The notes under the pieces are model-generated. The model saw only the letters and a list, made by a program, of their open reading frames with translations, was not told the DNA's origin and did not search any database. The position numbers and the translations under genes were made by a program. Shown here one piece after another: positions 46,299 to 55,438 of a stretch of 64,000 nt of DNA. Origin of the DNA: Ga0077555 sp963746315 (GTDB taxonomy: Bacteria; Pseudomonadota; Alphaproteobacteria; Rhizobiales; Hyphomicrobiaceae); contig CAVVAR010000003.1 in NCBI GenBank assembly GCA_963746315.1, positions 434,001-498,000 on the forward strand. Reading direction: 5' to 3'. Within the stretch, counting starts at the first letter, position 1; each line of letters opens with the position of its first letter.

Positions 46299-47129
46299 AT
46301 GGCCTCACTCCCCGACGATATCGTCGTCCTCGACAGCGTCACGCATTTCGAGGCCAAGCACAAAGGCGTCGTCTCGTATTGCGGCTCCCATGCCGGCATC
46401 TACGCGGCCTATTACGCAGCCTCCAAAGGCATCGCCGCGATCATCCTGAACGACGCCGGCATCGGCCGCGAGCGTGCGGGCGTTGCCGGCTTGGCACTTC
46501 TCGAAGGCTTGGGCGTGCCCGGGGCCGCCATCTCGCACATGTCCGCCCGCATCGGTGAGGGCAAGGACGGCGTCGATCGCGGCACCCTCACCACCGTCAA
46601 CGGCCCCGCCGCCGCACTCGGCCTGAAGCCCGGCCAGAGCTGCCACGAGGCGCTGCTGCTACTACACAAGGCCGCGCCAAAGCCCTCGCCTAAACCCACG
46701 CCGTTGGAAGAATCCCGCTTCGAGGTGCCCGAGCTCGGCAAGGGCGGCGTCAAGGTCGTCGTCATCGACTCGATGAGCCTCGTGAAGCCCGAGGACGACG
46801 GCCACATCATCGTGGCGGCCTCGCACGGGGCAGCCCTCGGTGGGCGTCCCGAGATGGCGATCAAGTACCCCGTCTTCGCCTGCGTCTGTAACGACGCCGA
46901 CCGCGGCATCGACAACGCGGGCATCACGCGCCTGCCCGCCCTCGATCAACGCGGCATCGCCGGCGCCTGCGTCTCGGCCTTCTCCGCACGCATCGGCGAC
47001 GGCCGCTCCACACTCGCCGACGGCTACATCTCCGCCATCAACGATACCGCGCGGCGCCACGGCGGCCTCATCGGACAATCCACCCGCGAGTTCGTCGCCG
47101 CCATGGTTGCGGCGCGGCAGAGGCTGTAG
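46299..47129 (+). CDS. Uncharacterised protein with internal duplication
   Basis: A 276-residue cytosolic protein that I do not recognise. It has two related halves joined by a proline/lysine linker (KPSPKPTPLEES, about residues 128-139). Half 1 (about 25-115): VVSYCGSHAGIY, IILNDAGIGRERAGV, LLEGLGVPGAAISHMSARIG. Half 2 (about 165-260): IVAASHGAALGG, CVCNDADRGIDNAGI, ALDQRGIAGACVSAFSARIG. The repeated SH-(A/G)-G, ND-A and SARIG+G elements suggest an active-site-bearing domain present twice. No signal peptide or membrane helix. The ATG is at 46299; the frame extends upstream but antisense to the NIPSNAP gene. Confidence 0.75.
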   Translation: MASLPDDIVVLDSVTHFEAKHKGVVSYCGSHAGIYAAYYAASKGIAAIILNDAGIGRERAGVAGLALLEGLGVPGAAISHMSARIGEGKDGVDRGTLTTVNGPAAALGLKPGQSCHEALLLLHKAAPKPSPKPTPLEESRFEVPELGKGGVKVVVIDSMSLVKPEDDGHIIVAASHGAALGGRPEMAIKYPVFACVCNDADRGIDNAGITRLPALDQRGIAGACVSAFSARIGDGRSTLADGYISAINDTARRHGGLIGQSTREFVAAMVAARQRL

Positions 47130-47156
47130 CGCATTCTGGAGACGGAGCCGTTGGTC

Positions 47157-47981
47157 ATGACGCAGCGTCCTGTTCGGTCGCGACTGCACATGATTGCAGC
47201 TCGCAGTGCGCCCATTATCGTGGTCGTCCAGAGAAAACGCGCGAAGCTGTTTCATATCTTCACGATCAACACGCGAACCCATCATGTGGAGGAAGGGTCG
47301 TGGTTCCGCGGCAAGATTTTTGCGCTTCGCAGCGACATCTCCTTCGACGGTCGATTCATGGTCTATTTGGCCTTAGGCGCCACCGGCGAGACATGGAACG
47401 GCGTCTGCCAACTGCCGTGGCTCAAGACCATAGTCCAGGGTGGAAACATCGGTACGTGGCACGGCGGCGGTTATTTTGCGCAGAGCAATATCCTCAGGAT
47501 TAACGAATGGTCCGGGACCACCGTCGACGCCGACGCTGCACCTCTGTCCTTTGAATTGGAGGCCTTTCGGGCACCGTTTGACGCGGGCGATCTCGGCATT
47601 CTTTATTGCCGGTTCGAGCGCGATGGCTTCCGGCGTTTGGGTCCGTCGTGGGGAAAGGGCCGCCAAGTCTCCGACAGAAGAGCTTTCACGGTCGAATGGG
47701 TCGGTGATGACGGCTGGGCGCGGCAATTCTCCCCCCGACATCCAGAGCTTCAATTGAGGTACCTCGGGTACTCCAGGGGCCGGGACAAGTTCAAATTCTC
47801 GCTGACTGGATATGAGGGTTTCCTGGATGATGCGAGCTGGGCAACCTGGGATACGGGTGGCTGGCTATGGGTAGCGAGGCCAGGCGCTATCGAGCAGTAT
47901 GATCTCATTGGATTGAAGTCCGGCCGTCCAACCTTCTCACTCGACGTCGACCAATTCGAACCGCCAATCCAGGCAGAGTAG
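47157..47981 (+). CDS. Conserved hypothetical protein
   Basis: A 274-residue protein rich in Trp, Gly and aromatic residues, with strand-forming blocks such as PIIVVVQRKRAKLFHIFTI, then GSWFRGKIFALRSDISFDG, FMVYLALGATGETWNG, and WHGGGYFAQSNILRINEW. The pattern suggests a beta-propeller-like or beta-sandwich fold. I recall similar uncharacterised proteins in scattered proteobacteria and planctomycetes but no function. The codon use is less G+C-biased than in the neighbours, compatible with transfer. It follows the duplicated-domain gene by 27 nt. TTG at 47151 is an alternative start. Confidence 0.6.
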   Translation: MTQRPVRSRLHMIAARSAPIIVVVQRKRAKLFHIFTINTRTHHVEEGSWFRGKIFALRSDISFDGRFMVYLALGATGETWNGVCQLPWLKTIVQGGNIGTWHGGGYFAQSNILRINEWSGTTVDADAAPLSFELEAFRAPFDAGDLGILYCRFERDGFRRLGPSWGKGRQVSDRRAFTVEWVGDDGWARQFSPRHPELQLRYLGYSRGRDKFKFSLTGYEGFLDDASWATWDTGGWLWVARPGAIEQYDLIGLKSGRPTFSLDVDQFEPPIQAE

Positions 47982-48009
47982 TGATCTTCAAGCGAAAGGT
48001 GGAAACACC

Positions 48010-48828
48010 ATGCCCGATATGGGGTTGAACGGAAAAGTCGCGATCGTCACGGGCGCGGGCTCGCGCGCGGACGGCATCGGCAACGGCCGCGCCGCAGCCA
48101 TCCTGATGGCGCGCGAGGGCGTCAAGGTCGCGCTGATCGACGCCGTACCGGCCAACGCCGAGGCGACCAAGGCGATGATCGACAAGGAGGGCAACACCTC
48201 CATGGTCGTCTCGTGCGACGTGACGGACCCGAAGTCGTGCGAGGCCGCCGTCGCGAAAACCGTGGCGACATGGGGCCGGCTCGATATCCTGGTCAACAAC
48301 GTCGGTGTCGGCGGAACCGGCGGCAGCGCCGTCGATCTCGACCTCGAGGCCTGGGACCGTGACCTGCGCATCAATGTCACCTCGATGATGCTCATGGCCC
48401 GCTACGCCATCCCTGAGATGCGCAAGGTGAAGGGCGGTGCGATCGTCAACATCGCGTCCGTCGCAGGGCTCAGGGGCGGGCACTCCGGCCTGATGTACCC
48501 AACGTCGAAAGGCGCTGTCGTCAACATGACCCGCGCCATGGCGGCGCATCACGGCCGCGAAGGCATCCGCGTCAACTGTATCGCGCCGGGCATGGTCTAC
48601 ACGCCGATGGTTTATTCCCGCGGCAACGGCATGAGTGAGGAGCTTCGCGAGGCGCGCCGCAAGCGGTCGCTGCTCCAAACCGAAGGCACCGGCTGGGACA
48701 TCGGAAACGGCGTGCTCTACCTCGTCTCCGACATGGCGAAATGGGTCACGGGCGTCATCCACCCCGTCGACGCCGGCGCGACGGCCGGCAGCTCCGAAAG
48801 CCCGTCACCTCCGCCCGATAAGCGGTAG
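48010..48828 (+). CDS. SDR family NAD(P)-dependent oxidoreductase
   Basis: A 272-residue classical short-chain dehydrogenase. The cofactor loop is VTGAGSRADGIGNGRA, with an insertion between the glycines; then CDVTD, LVNNVGVGGTGG, NIASVAG with the catalytic Ser, and YPTSKGAVVNMTRAMA with Tyr/Lys. The C-terminus has VTGVIHPVDAGATAGS. Substrate unknown. AAGGTGG is 7 nt before the ATG. Convergent with MmgE/PrpD gene 2, only 2 nt apart. Confidence 0.9.
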   Translation: MPDMGLNGKVAIVTGAGSRADGIGNGRAAAILMAREGVKVALIDAVPANAEATKAMIDKEGNTSMVVSCDVTDPKSCEAAVAKTVATWGRLDILVNNVGVGGTGGSAVDLDLEAWDRDLRINVTSMMLMARYAIPEMRKVKGGAIVNIASVAGLRGGHSGLMYPTSKGAVVNMTRAMAAHHGREGIRVNCIAPGMVYTPMVYSRGNGMSEELREARRKRSLLQTEGTGWDIGNGVLYLVSDMAKWVTGVIHPVDAGATAGSSESPSPPPDKR

Positions 48829-48830
48829 AA

Positions 48831-50183
48831 CTACCCCAGCGTCGCCATCAGCGCGGAGACATCCGGAGCAGTGCGCAACTGCCGCACGGCCGCCAGGCTG
48901 GAGCCGATCCTCTCGACGGTCATCGGCGCGAGTGGCGCGAGCGTCCGGTACTTCGCCTCGATTTCCGGCCAGCCGACGCCGAGGCATGCCGCACCCTTCG
49001 GCACCAGGACGGTGCTCGACACCATGCGCCCGCTCGTCGTCTCGATGCTCACGGTTGCACCTTGGCGGTACGACGCCGCGTCTCCCGCAGGCTCCGGCCC
49101 GACGCGAACCTTGTCGATCAGCTCATGAATCATGGGGTCGCCGATCTTCTCCGCTCCCGCATGCTCCCAGCCGAAATGCTTGTCGCGGGCACCGGCCGCG
49201 GTGAAATAGGCGGGGCTATGTGCCATGTCGATCAGGTCGGTCGGATGCGCCGGTCCCGGCAGTCTGGTGAGGCCCGGCCGCGAGACGATGATGGCCGCGA
49301 TCTCCTCGGGCGCAATGTTGCCCTCGCGTGCGGCGTTGGCTGCCGCCTCACCGAATGCGTGGAACGGATGACCGCCAGGCACCAGCTTGATCGCCATGTC
49401 CGTGGCGATGTCCCAATCCTTGCCGAGGTCGCGCGTGATGCCCGCGGCGTCGGCATCGGGGCCGCCGAACAGATGGCAGAAGCCACGGTCCATCTCCAGA
49501 ATGGCCAACTCGCCCGTGTAGCCGCGCTGCGCGGCCAGAGCCGCCTCCATGCCCAGCATGGTGGCGTTGCCGGCATGGTACTCGCGCGCAACGCTGGTCG
49601 CCGCCGCCTTGGCGAGGCCGCCGATCGATGTCGCCGTGAGGGCGATCGCGTGCGCCGTTTGCCGTGCGTCGAGACCGAGCAGGCGCGCCGCGGCGGCAGC
49701 TGGGCCGAACGCGGCGCCCATGCAACCATGATGTCCGCGATAATCGAACCGCGGGATGATCGCTTCGCCGATCCGCCCCGCCGCCTCGTAGCCGGCGACG
49801 ATGGCCGCGAGCACGTCCTTGCCCGAGGCGCCGAGCCTCTCTGCCAGCGCCAGTGAGGTCGCGGTAAGCGGCGTTCCCGCATGCACGATGTTGCGAAGAT
49901 CGCTGTCGTCGGAGGCCGCAGCGTCGCTCAGAAGTGCGTTCACACGCGCCGCCCCGACGGCTGGGAGCCGTGCGCCACCCTCGAACCAGACCGAGGCATC
50001 GGTCCGGCCGCCGCGCTCGAGCTCGATGTCGCGGATGATCTGCGCCGACCGGATATGGCGCCCCGCCGCGGCGCTGGCGAGCGTGCTCGCAATGATCATG
50101 GCCGCGAGGTCGGTCGTGCGCTCGGGGAGATCCTCGAAGCGGGTGGCAACGAGAAACTCGGCGAGCGTTTCGGCGATGGTCAT
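48831..50183 (-). CDS. MmgE/PrpD family protein, second copy
   Basis: A 450-residue MmgE/PrpD-fold protein. TIAETLAEFLVATRFEDLPE opens the protein; ASTLASAAAGRHIRSAQII, SDLRNIVHAGTPLTATSLALA and FDYRGHHGCMGAAFGPAAAA are the conserved middle; LVPGGHPFHAFGEAAANA matches the KxYPxxxxxH region only loosely, so this is from a divergent branch. Start ATG 50183; the longer frame upstream is Arg/Pro-rich and overlaps the promoter of the divergent TPP gene. Substrate not inferred. Confidence 0.82.
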   Translation of the reverse strand: MTIAETLAEFLVATRFEDLPERTTDLAAMIIASTLASAAAGRHIRSAQIIRDIELERGGRTDASVWFEGGARLPAVGAARVNALLSDAAASDDSDLRNIVHAGTPLTATSLALAERLGASGKDVLAAIVAGYEAAGRIGEAIIPRFDYRGHHGCMGAAFGPAAAAARLLGLDARQTAHAIALTATSIGGLAKAAATSVAREYHAGNATMLGMEAALAAQRGYTGELAILEMDRGFCHLFGGPDADAAGITRDLGKDWDIATDMAIKLVPGGHPFHAFGEAAANAAREGNIAPEEIAAIIVSRPGLTRLPGPAHPTDLIDMAHSPAYFTAAGARDKHFGWEHAGAEKIGDPMIHELIDKVRVGPEPAGDAASYRQGATVSIETTSGRMVSSTVLVPKGAACLGVGWPEIEAKYRTLAPLAPMTVERIGSSLAAVRQLRTAPDVSALMATLG

Positions 50184-50348
50184 TGGCTGAGGTCCCGGCG
50201 GCAAGATGTCGATCGCCAGTAAGGCAGCTTGCCTCGGCCCGCACAATACGCAGCCGAGCCGACGCCACTTGCCGCATCCGCTGGCGCGGCGGCTCAAGGC
50301 TGCTAGTCTCACCCTTAGAAACGCCGAACATCAGACGAGGCAACGCCC

Positions 50349-52101
50349 ATGAACCAGCCGATCCCCAACTCCGTTCGCCGCATGACCGGCGGCATGGCGC
50401 TCGCCGAGATGCTGCAGCTGACCGGCTGCGGCCCCATCTTCGGCATGGGCGGCTTCCAGTTGTTGCCGTTCTATGAGGCGTGCCGTGCGCTGTCGCTCAA
50501 GCACTACCTGATCAACGACGAGCGCTGCGGCGCTTTCGCGGCCGACGCCTGGGGCAAGGTCACCAACCGCCCCGCCGTCGCCGACGGCACGCTCGGCCCA
50601 GGTGCGACAAACCTGACCACGGGACTGATCGAAAGTCTCAATGCCGGCATCCCGATGATCGCCATCGCGGGCGATGCCAACCGCGAGCACGCCTGGAAGA
50701 ACATGACGCAGGAGGCGCGGCAGATCGAGATCCTGCGCCCGGCGGTGAAGGAGGTGATCCGCGTCGAGGTGATCAAACGCCTGCCCGAGCACGTGCGCCG
50801 CGCTTTCGCGGTCGCGACGAGCGGCCGCCCCGGTCCTGTGCTGCTGGACGTGCCCGAGGACATCGCGCATTCCGAGCATGACTTCGACGCCACCGATTTC
50901 TGGGTCGACCCCGAGACGCTGAAGGCCCAGGCGCGCCGCACCCGTCCCGATGGCTCCAGCGTGGAGAAAGCGGCGGCACTGCTCGCCAAGGCCGAGCGCC
51001 CGCTGATCCTCGCCGGCGGCGGCGTGCATATCTCCGAAGCCTGGGACGTGCTCACTCAGTTCGCCGAGGCCTACGGCATCCCCGTCGCGCACACCATGAG
51101 CGGCAAGGGCGCGATTCCCTGCAATCACTCGCACTCGGCGGGGCTGTTCGGCCGCTACGACCGCATCGCCAACGCGCTCATCGGCGCGTCCGATTGCCTG
51201 CTCGTCGTCGGCTGCAAGCTCGGTGAGATCGCGACCAAGCGCTTCGCGCTGATCCCGCCCGGCAAGCCGGTCATCCACGTCGAGATCGAGCCGACCGAGA
51301 TCGGCCGCACGACACGAACGGATGTGGCACTGGCCGGTGACGCGAAGCTGACGCTGATGGACCTCGCAGCCGCCCTCGGTAATGGCAAGGCTACCGCCCA
51401 AAGCCGCTCCGGTTATGTCGCCGAATTGCCCAAGCGCATGGCCGAATGGCGTGAGGGCGCGCGTGACCGCCTCGAGTTCGAAGGAGAGCCCGATCAACGT
51501 CGGACGTCTCATGAACCAGCTCAACAAGCAGATGCCGGCCGACGCCATCCTCGTCGCCGACGGCGGCTTCGCGGGCCACTGGGGCGGGCTGATGTTCGAC
51601 ACCAAGGCCGCCGGTCGCCACTTCCTGCCCGACCGTGGCTTCGCGTCGATCGGCTACGGCGTGCCGGGCGGCATCGGCGCCCAGCTTGCAGCTGGCCCCA
51701 AGCGACGCGTCGTCACCATGTGCGGCGACGGCGGCTTCAATATGAGCCTCGGCGAGCTCGAGACCGCGCGGCGGCTTGGAACCTCCTTCGTCGGGATCGT
51801 CTTCAATAACGCCGCCTCGGGCTACGTGAAGGCGCTGCAACATGCCGTCTACGGCCATGGCAACTACCAGTCGTCCGATCTCGTCGAGATGGACTACTCC
51901 CAGATCGCCAAAGGCTTCGGCTGCCACGGCATCCGCGTCTCTGATCCCGAGAAGCTGGAGGCCGCAATCCAGGAAGGCCTCGAGAACACCTCGACGCCGA
52001 CCATCCTCGACGTGGTCGTCACGCGTGATCCGGCCAAGATGCTCCCCGCCGCCGACAATCGCGCCGCTCTGACCGTGAAGAAGGGCGATCGGCCAGTGTA
52101 G
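50349..52101 (+). pseudogene. Thiamine-pyrophosphate-dependent enzyme (acetolactate synthase-like), frameshifted
   Basis: Two frames read as one protein of about 583 residues, the right size for the POX/AHAS family. The first (50349 to about 51485) has the PYR domain with INDERCGAFAADAWGKVT (catalytic Glu region) and the central domain with PLILAGGGVHISEAW. The second (about 51490 to 52101) starts SPINVGRLMNQLNKQMP and holds the TPP motif GDGGFNMSLGELETARRLG ending in VFNN. Dropping one base near 51480-51490 gives REGARDRLEFEG-SPINVGRL, continuous with the family. Likely a 2-oxoacid-carboligase/decarboxylase; lacks clear markers of true IlvB. Sequence error or real inactivation cannot be told apart. 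Confidence 0.8.
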
Positions 52102-52269
52102 TCGCAAGAGGGTGCGTTAGGCTCGATCGGAGCCCCGCAAGCAGGCGCGTCGATCGCGCAACTCCATGGGGCGGAACATGTTTTCGCCCCATCCGTTAGT
52201 AAGTCTTCTCGAGTTCGATTCGTGCTGGATCGACCCGCCGTCTCTGAACCAACTCGGGGGAGTTGCCTC

Positions 52270-52704
52270 ATGACGATCATGTCTCGGCTGCGCGTAGCTG
52301 TGCTCGCGCTCGTCGCATTCTGCGCCATGCCCGCTGCAGGTCATGCCGACAATGGCTCCATGACGCTGACTATCTGGAAGGCCGGCTGGATCATCGGCGG
52401 CTCCGGCGGTGGCGGCACGCTCCACTTCCGCGGCCGGCGCTTTGCAGTGTCGACGGGCGGGATCGACTACGGCCTCGTCTTCGGCGGCTCGAAGACGGTG
52501 CTCTATGGCCGCGTGCGCAACATCTGGCGCCCCTCGGACATCGAGGGCGTCTATGTGGCCGCCGGCGCAGGCATCGCCGTGGGAGCCGGCGCCCGCACCA
52601 TGATCCTTACCAACCAGAACGGCGTCGTGCTCGAGCTGAGCGGCCAGCAATACGGCCTCATGGCCAACGCCGATTTGAGTGGCCTGGCGATTTCGCTGGA
52701 TTGA
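52270..52704 (+). CDS. Exported glycine-rich protein, uncharacterised
   Basis: A 144-residue secreted protein: signal peptide MTIMSRLRVAVLALVAFCAM ending near AGHA-D, then a compact domain of Gly-rich strands (KAGWIIGGSGGGGTLHF, RRFAVSTGGIDYGLVFGGSK, GVYVAAGAGIAVGAGA) ending in LSGLAISLD. The fold recalls the DUF1134/EipA or SYLF-like envelope proteins but I cannot assign it. Similar stand-alone proteins occur widely in Alphaproteobacteria. GGGGGAG lies 7 nt before the ATG. Confidence 0.72.
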   Translation: MTIMSRLRVAVLALVAFCAMPAAGHADNGSMTLTIWKAGWIIGGSGGGGTLHFRGRRFAVSTGGIDYGLVFGGSKTVLYGRVRNIWRPSDIEGVYVAAGAGIAVGAGARTMILTNQNGVVLELSGQQYGLMANADLSGLAISLD

Positions 52705-52871
52705 TCCGGGCCTGAGCCGGGCCCCACGCAAGTTCGGCCACACCAGCCTCCACCTATTCGTGCTAGGGTCATGCGTTGCAGAGTTTGTTGGAGGCAACGA
52801 GGCTCGCCCCAGCGCCCCTCCGAAGGCCGCCAGACGCGCCAGAGACGTCTTCTCTGAGAGGGACGAAAATC

Positions 52872-53018
52872 ATGGCTAAAGGCCAACAGAAGGGCAATCG
52901 CGAGGTGCGAAAGCCGAAATCGACGAAGATCAAGGCACCGACGAGTCAGGAATCGCCATTCGCGGTTCGGTCGGGAATGACTGCGGCGGCAAAAACAGGC
53001 GGAAAAAAGCAGCGATAA
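52872..53018 (+). CDS. Small basic protein, 48 residues
   Basis: A short, strongly basic and disordered-looking protein that begins MAKGQQKGNREVRKPKSTKI and ends in KKQR. GAGAGGGACG precedes the ATG. Very similar small MAKGQQKGNRE-type proteins are conserved in alphaproteobacteria, so it is probably a real gene. The charge suggests nucleic-acid or ribosome binding, but this is only a guess. Confidence 0.65.
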   Translation: MAKGQQKGNREVRKPKSTKIKAPTSQESPFAVRSGMTAAAKTGGKKQR

Positions 53019-53157
53019 TGCCGGCCCGGGCAGAGGCAGCGGGTCGCGCCTTACGACGGGGCCCATTGATCTCGAGCGATCGGGATCAGCCAGAAAGCTC
53101 TGCTCGGGACCGCTCGCGACCGGCCCGCTCATCGGGAGGTCGGTGAGCCGGCGGCCC

Positions 53158-54633
53158 TTACACCACCACCCCAGGCCTGCGTCCGCCGTTCCACTTGCCC
53201 TCGATCGCGCGCTCCACCTGCGCCGCGAGCTGCAGCAGCAGCCCGTCGTTGGCCTGCCTGGCTTGCGCCTGGATGCCGAGGGGCAAGCCGCCTGCCTGCT
53301 CCGCCAGCGGCAGCGAGATCGCTGGAATGCCGCACAGGTTGGCGAGCGGCGTGTAGGCGAAGTTCTTCCAGAGATTGCCGAACCAGTCGCGCACCGAAGG
53401 ATTGTCGCTGACCGTCAGATACTCCGTCGTACCGATACGCGGCGTCGGCAGTGCGGTGACGGGCGTCAGGATGATGTCCCAGTCCTCGAAGAACGCACCG
53501 AACGCGCGCGCCGTCGTGTTGAACGTGGCCTGCATGCGGAACCGCTCGCTGTAGGTCGTGCCGATGCCCGCTTCCCAGATGCGGATGTTGATCGGCTCGA
53601 TCAGCTCGGCCGGCGGTCGCTCAAGTCCGCGGGCGGCCAGCATTCCGGCGATGACCTGCGCGAAATTGCTGATGTAGCAGGTCGTCTGCGCCTCGAACGC
53701 TGCGCGGAGATCGACCTGCGGCGACGCCCAGTCCACCCGATGCCCTAGGCCTTCGAGCAGTCGCCCCACGCGCTCGAGCTCGTCGACGAACCCCGGCACC
53801 GCGCGATAGTCGCCCCACTCGTGCGAGAGCGCGATGCGCAATCGTGGCGGATCGCGGCGGATCCGCTCCGTGTAGGGCTCCGCCGGCATCCAGTACGGCA
53901 TGAACTCGCCCGGTGCGCCGCCGCGGCAATGGTCGAAGAACGCCGCCGTGTCGCGCACCGAGCGCGTGAGGCAGCCCTGGCTCGAGACGAGCCCCGTCAG
54001 ATCCGACAATCCCGGTGCGATCGAGAACACCCCGCGCGACGGCTTGAGGCCGATCAGGCCGTTGACGCCCGCCGGAATGCGGATCGAGCCGCCGCCATCC
54101 GAGCCGTGCGCCATCGGCACGACGCCGGCCGCCACCATCGCGGCCGAGCCCGCAGACGAGCCGCACGTCGTGTAGTCGGTGTCCCACGGATTGCGCGTCA
54201 CGTAGACGGCCGGGTTCTCTGCCGAGCTGCACACGCCGAACTCGGGCGTCGTGGTCCGGCCCATGATGTTGAGCCCCGCCTGCCGGATGCGCCCCGCGAG
54301 AAAGCTGTCGGCCGTCGAGCGGTTGCCGCGCATGAACAGCGAGCCCATCTCCTGCAGCCGCCCCGCGAGCGTCGGCCCGAGGTCCTTCATCAGGTACGGC
54401 ACACCCGCGAACGGACCGCCCATATTGGTGCCGTTCCCGGCCGGATCAGCGACCGCATCCTCGAACACCTCGATCACGGCGCCGAGCGCCGGGTTGACCT
54501 TCGCCACGCCCGCCGCAACCTGCTGCGCCAGCTCCGACGGCGTCACGTCCCCACGCCGCACCCGCTCGGCCAGCGCCACGCCATCGTGCGCGGCCCACTC
54601 GTCCCAGGTCATCGCCAGTGTCACGGCCGTCAT
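53158..54633 (-). CDS. Amidase (amidase signature family)
   Basis: A 491-residue amidase. The Ser-cisSer-Lys triad is visible: Lys in VPYLMKDLG, cis-Ser in TCGSSAGSAAMV, and nucleophile Ser in GSDGGGSIRIPAG. The C-terminal region has DIILTPVTALPTPRIG and LANLCGIPAISLPLAEQAG. The family hydrolyses small amides, aryl amides or 6-aminohexanoate-type oligomers; substrate unknown. ATG at 54633 (MTAVTLAMTWDEW) preferred; the 18 codons upstream are not typical. Minus strand, next to unrelated + strand genes. Confidence 0.9.
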   Translation of the reverse strand: MTAVTLAMTWDEWAAHDGVALAERVRRGDVTPSELAQQVAAGVAKVNPALGAVIEVFEDAVADPAGNGTNMGGPFAGVPYLMKDLGPTLAGRLQEMGSLFMRGNRSTADSFLAGRIRQAGLNIMGRTTTPEFGVCSSAENPAVYVTRNPWDTDYTTCGSSAGSAAMVAAGVVPMAHGSDGGGSIRIPAGVNGLIGLKPSRGVFSIAPGLSDLTGLVSSQGCLTRSVRDTAAFFDHCRGGAPGEFMPYWMPAEPYTERIRRDPPRLRIALSHEWGDYRAVPGFVDELERVGRLLEGLGHRVDWASPQVDLRAAFEAQTTCYISNFAQVIAGMLAARGLERPPAELIEPINIRIWEAGIGTTYSERFRMQATFNTTARAFGAFFEDWDIILTPVTALPTPRIGTTEYLTVSDNPSVRDWFGNLWKNFAYTPLANLCGIPAISLPLAEQAGGLPLGIQAQARQANDGLLLQLAAQVERAIEGKWNGGRRPGVVV

Positions 54634-54693
54634 CCTCGTCGGTTGGCAGTCGGCAGCCAACGTACCCCTTCGCCCGACCCCGCGCACCTCCCC

Positions 54694-54734
54694 GCGCCAA
54701 CCGACTGGCCCCCTGCAGGGGAGTCGGTTGGCGC
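54694..54734. repeat. Intergenic palindrome, related to dispersed repeat
   Basis: Perfect 13-bp arms GCGCCAACCGACT and AGTCGGTTGGCGC surround a centre CCCCTGCAGGGG plus three extra bases. The centre and the flanking AGTCG resemble the repeats at 39907 and 56823. It lies in the 220-nt gap between the amidase start and the divergent small exported-protein gene, so it could also be a regulatory hairpin. Confidence 0.6.
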
Positions 54735-54853
54735 CACCAACAAAGCCACAAGCAATTCATCAACCTCGCCGCCCGATACGGATCGAAGTGCTGCGTTGGC
54801 TGAGCTAAACTCCCGTCGAATGACAAGAGCAGAGCATCGGGGAGAACGAACGG

Positions 54854-55231
54854 ATGAACAGAAAGCTCGCGCTGGTACTCGGCATTGCCGTCTGTACCCT
54901 CGTCCCGGCGGCCTCCGCGCAACAACCCTTCCCCCTGCGCGTGCCCGGTGAGGGCGGCGTCGGGACAGGCGAGATCCAGGTGTCGGTCAACTACAGCCTC
55001 GCGATTCCCCTCAAATCCGACGCGGAGAACGCCCAGGCCGAGGCACTGGAGAAGGGGCGCCGAGCGGTCTACGGCATCGCCGCCGGCGAATGCAAAGTTC
55101 TCCAGTCGACCATCGCCACCACCTGCCGCATGGAGCGCCTCAACGTCCAGAGCAACGTCCAGCGCGGCCCCCGCGCCAGCGAGCAAGTCCACGTCAGCGG
55201 CAACGCGACCTATCGGGTGACGTTGAAGTAG
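54854..55231 (+). CDS. Small exported protein, uncharacterised
   Basis: A 125-residue protein with a clear signal peptide (MNRKLALVLGIAVCTLVPAA, cleavage after ASA). The mature part has two cysteines (GECKVLQS and ATTCRMERL) that could form a disulfide, flanked by strands, and ends in YRVTLK. This looks like a small periplasmic beta-rich domain. No family recognised. GGGGAGAACGAACG precedes the ATG. Confidence 0.68.
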   Translation: MNRKLALVLGIAVCTLVPAASAQQPFPLRVPGEGGVGTGEIQVSVNYSLAIPLKSDAENAQAEALEKGRRAVYGIAAGECKVLQSTIATTCRMERLNVQSNVQRGPRASEQVHVSGNATYRVTLK

Positions 55232-55438
55232 GGGTGTGGGGATTTTTCTCAGAAGCCAGGCATCGGTCGCGGAGACACCCCCTTGTGCCGGTGCGCCATC
55301 ACGCTGCCGGTTGCCAACTCGCACGACACATGCTGAGTCGTGCACGCAACCATCGACGGAACCCGCCAACCTAGCCCGACTGTCTGGAAGGTGACGGGCA
55401 CGCGCGGCGGGCGGCGATGAACCTTTGAAGGAGGCACC

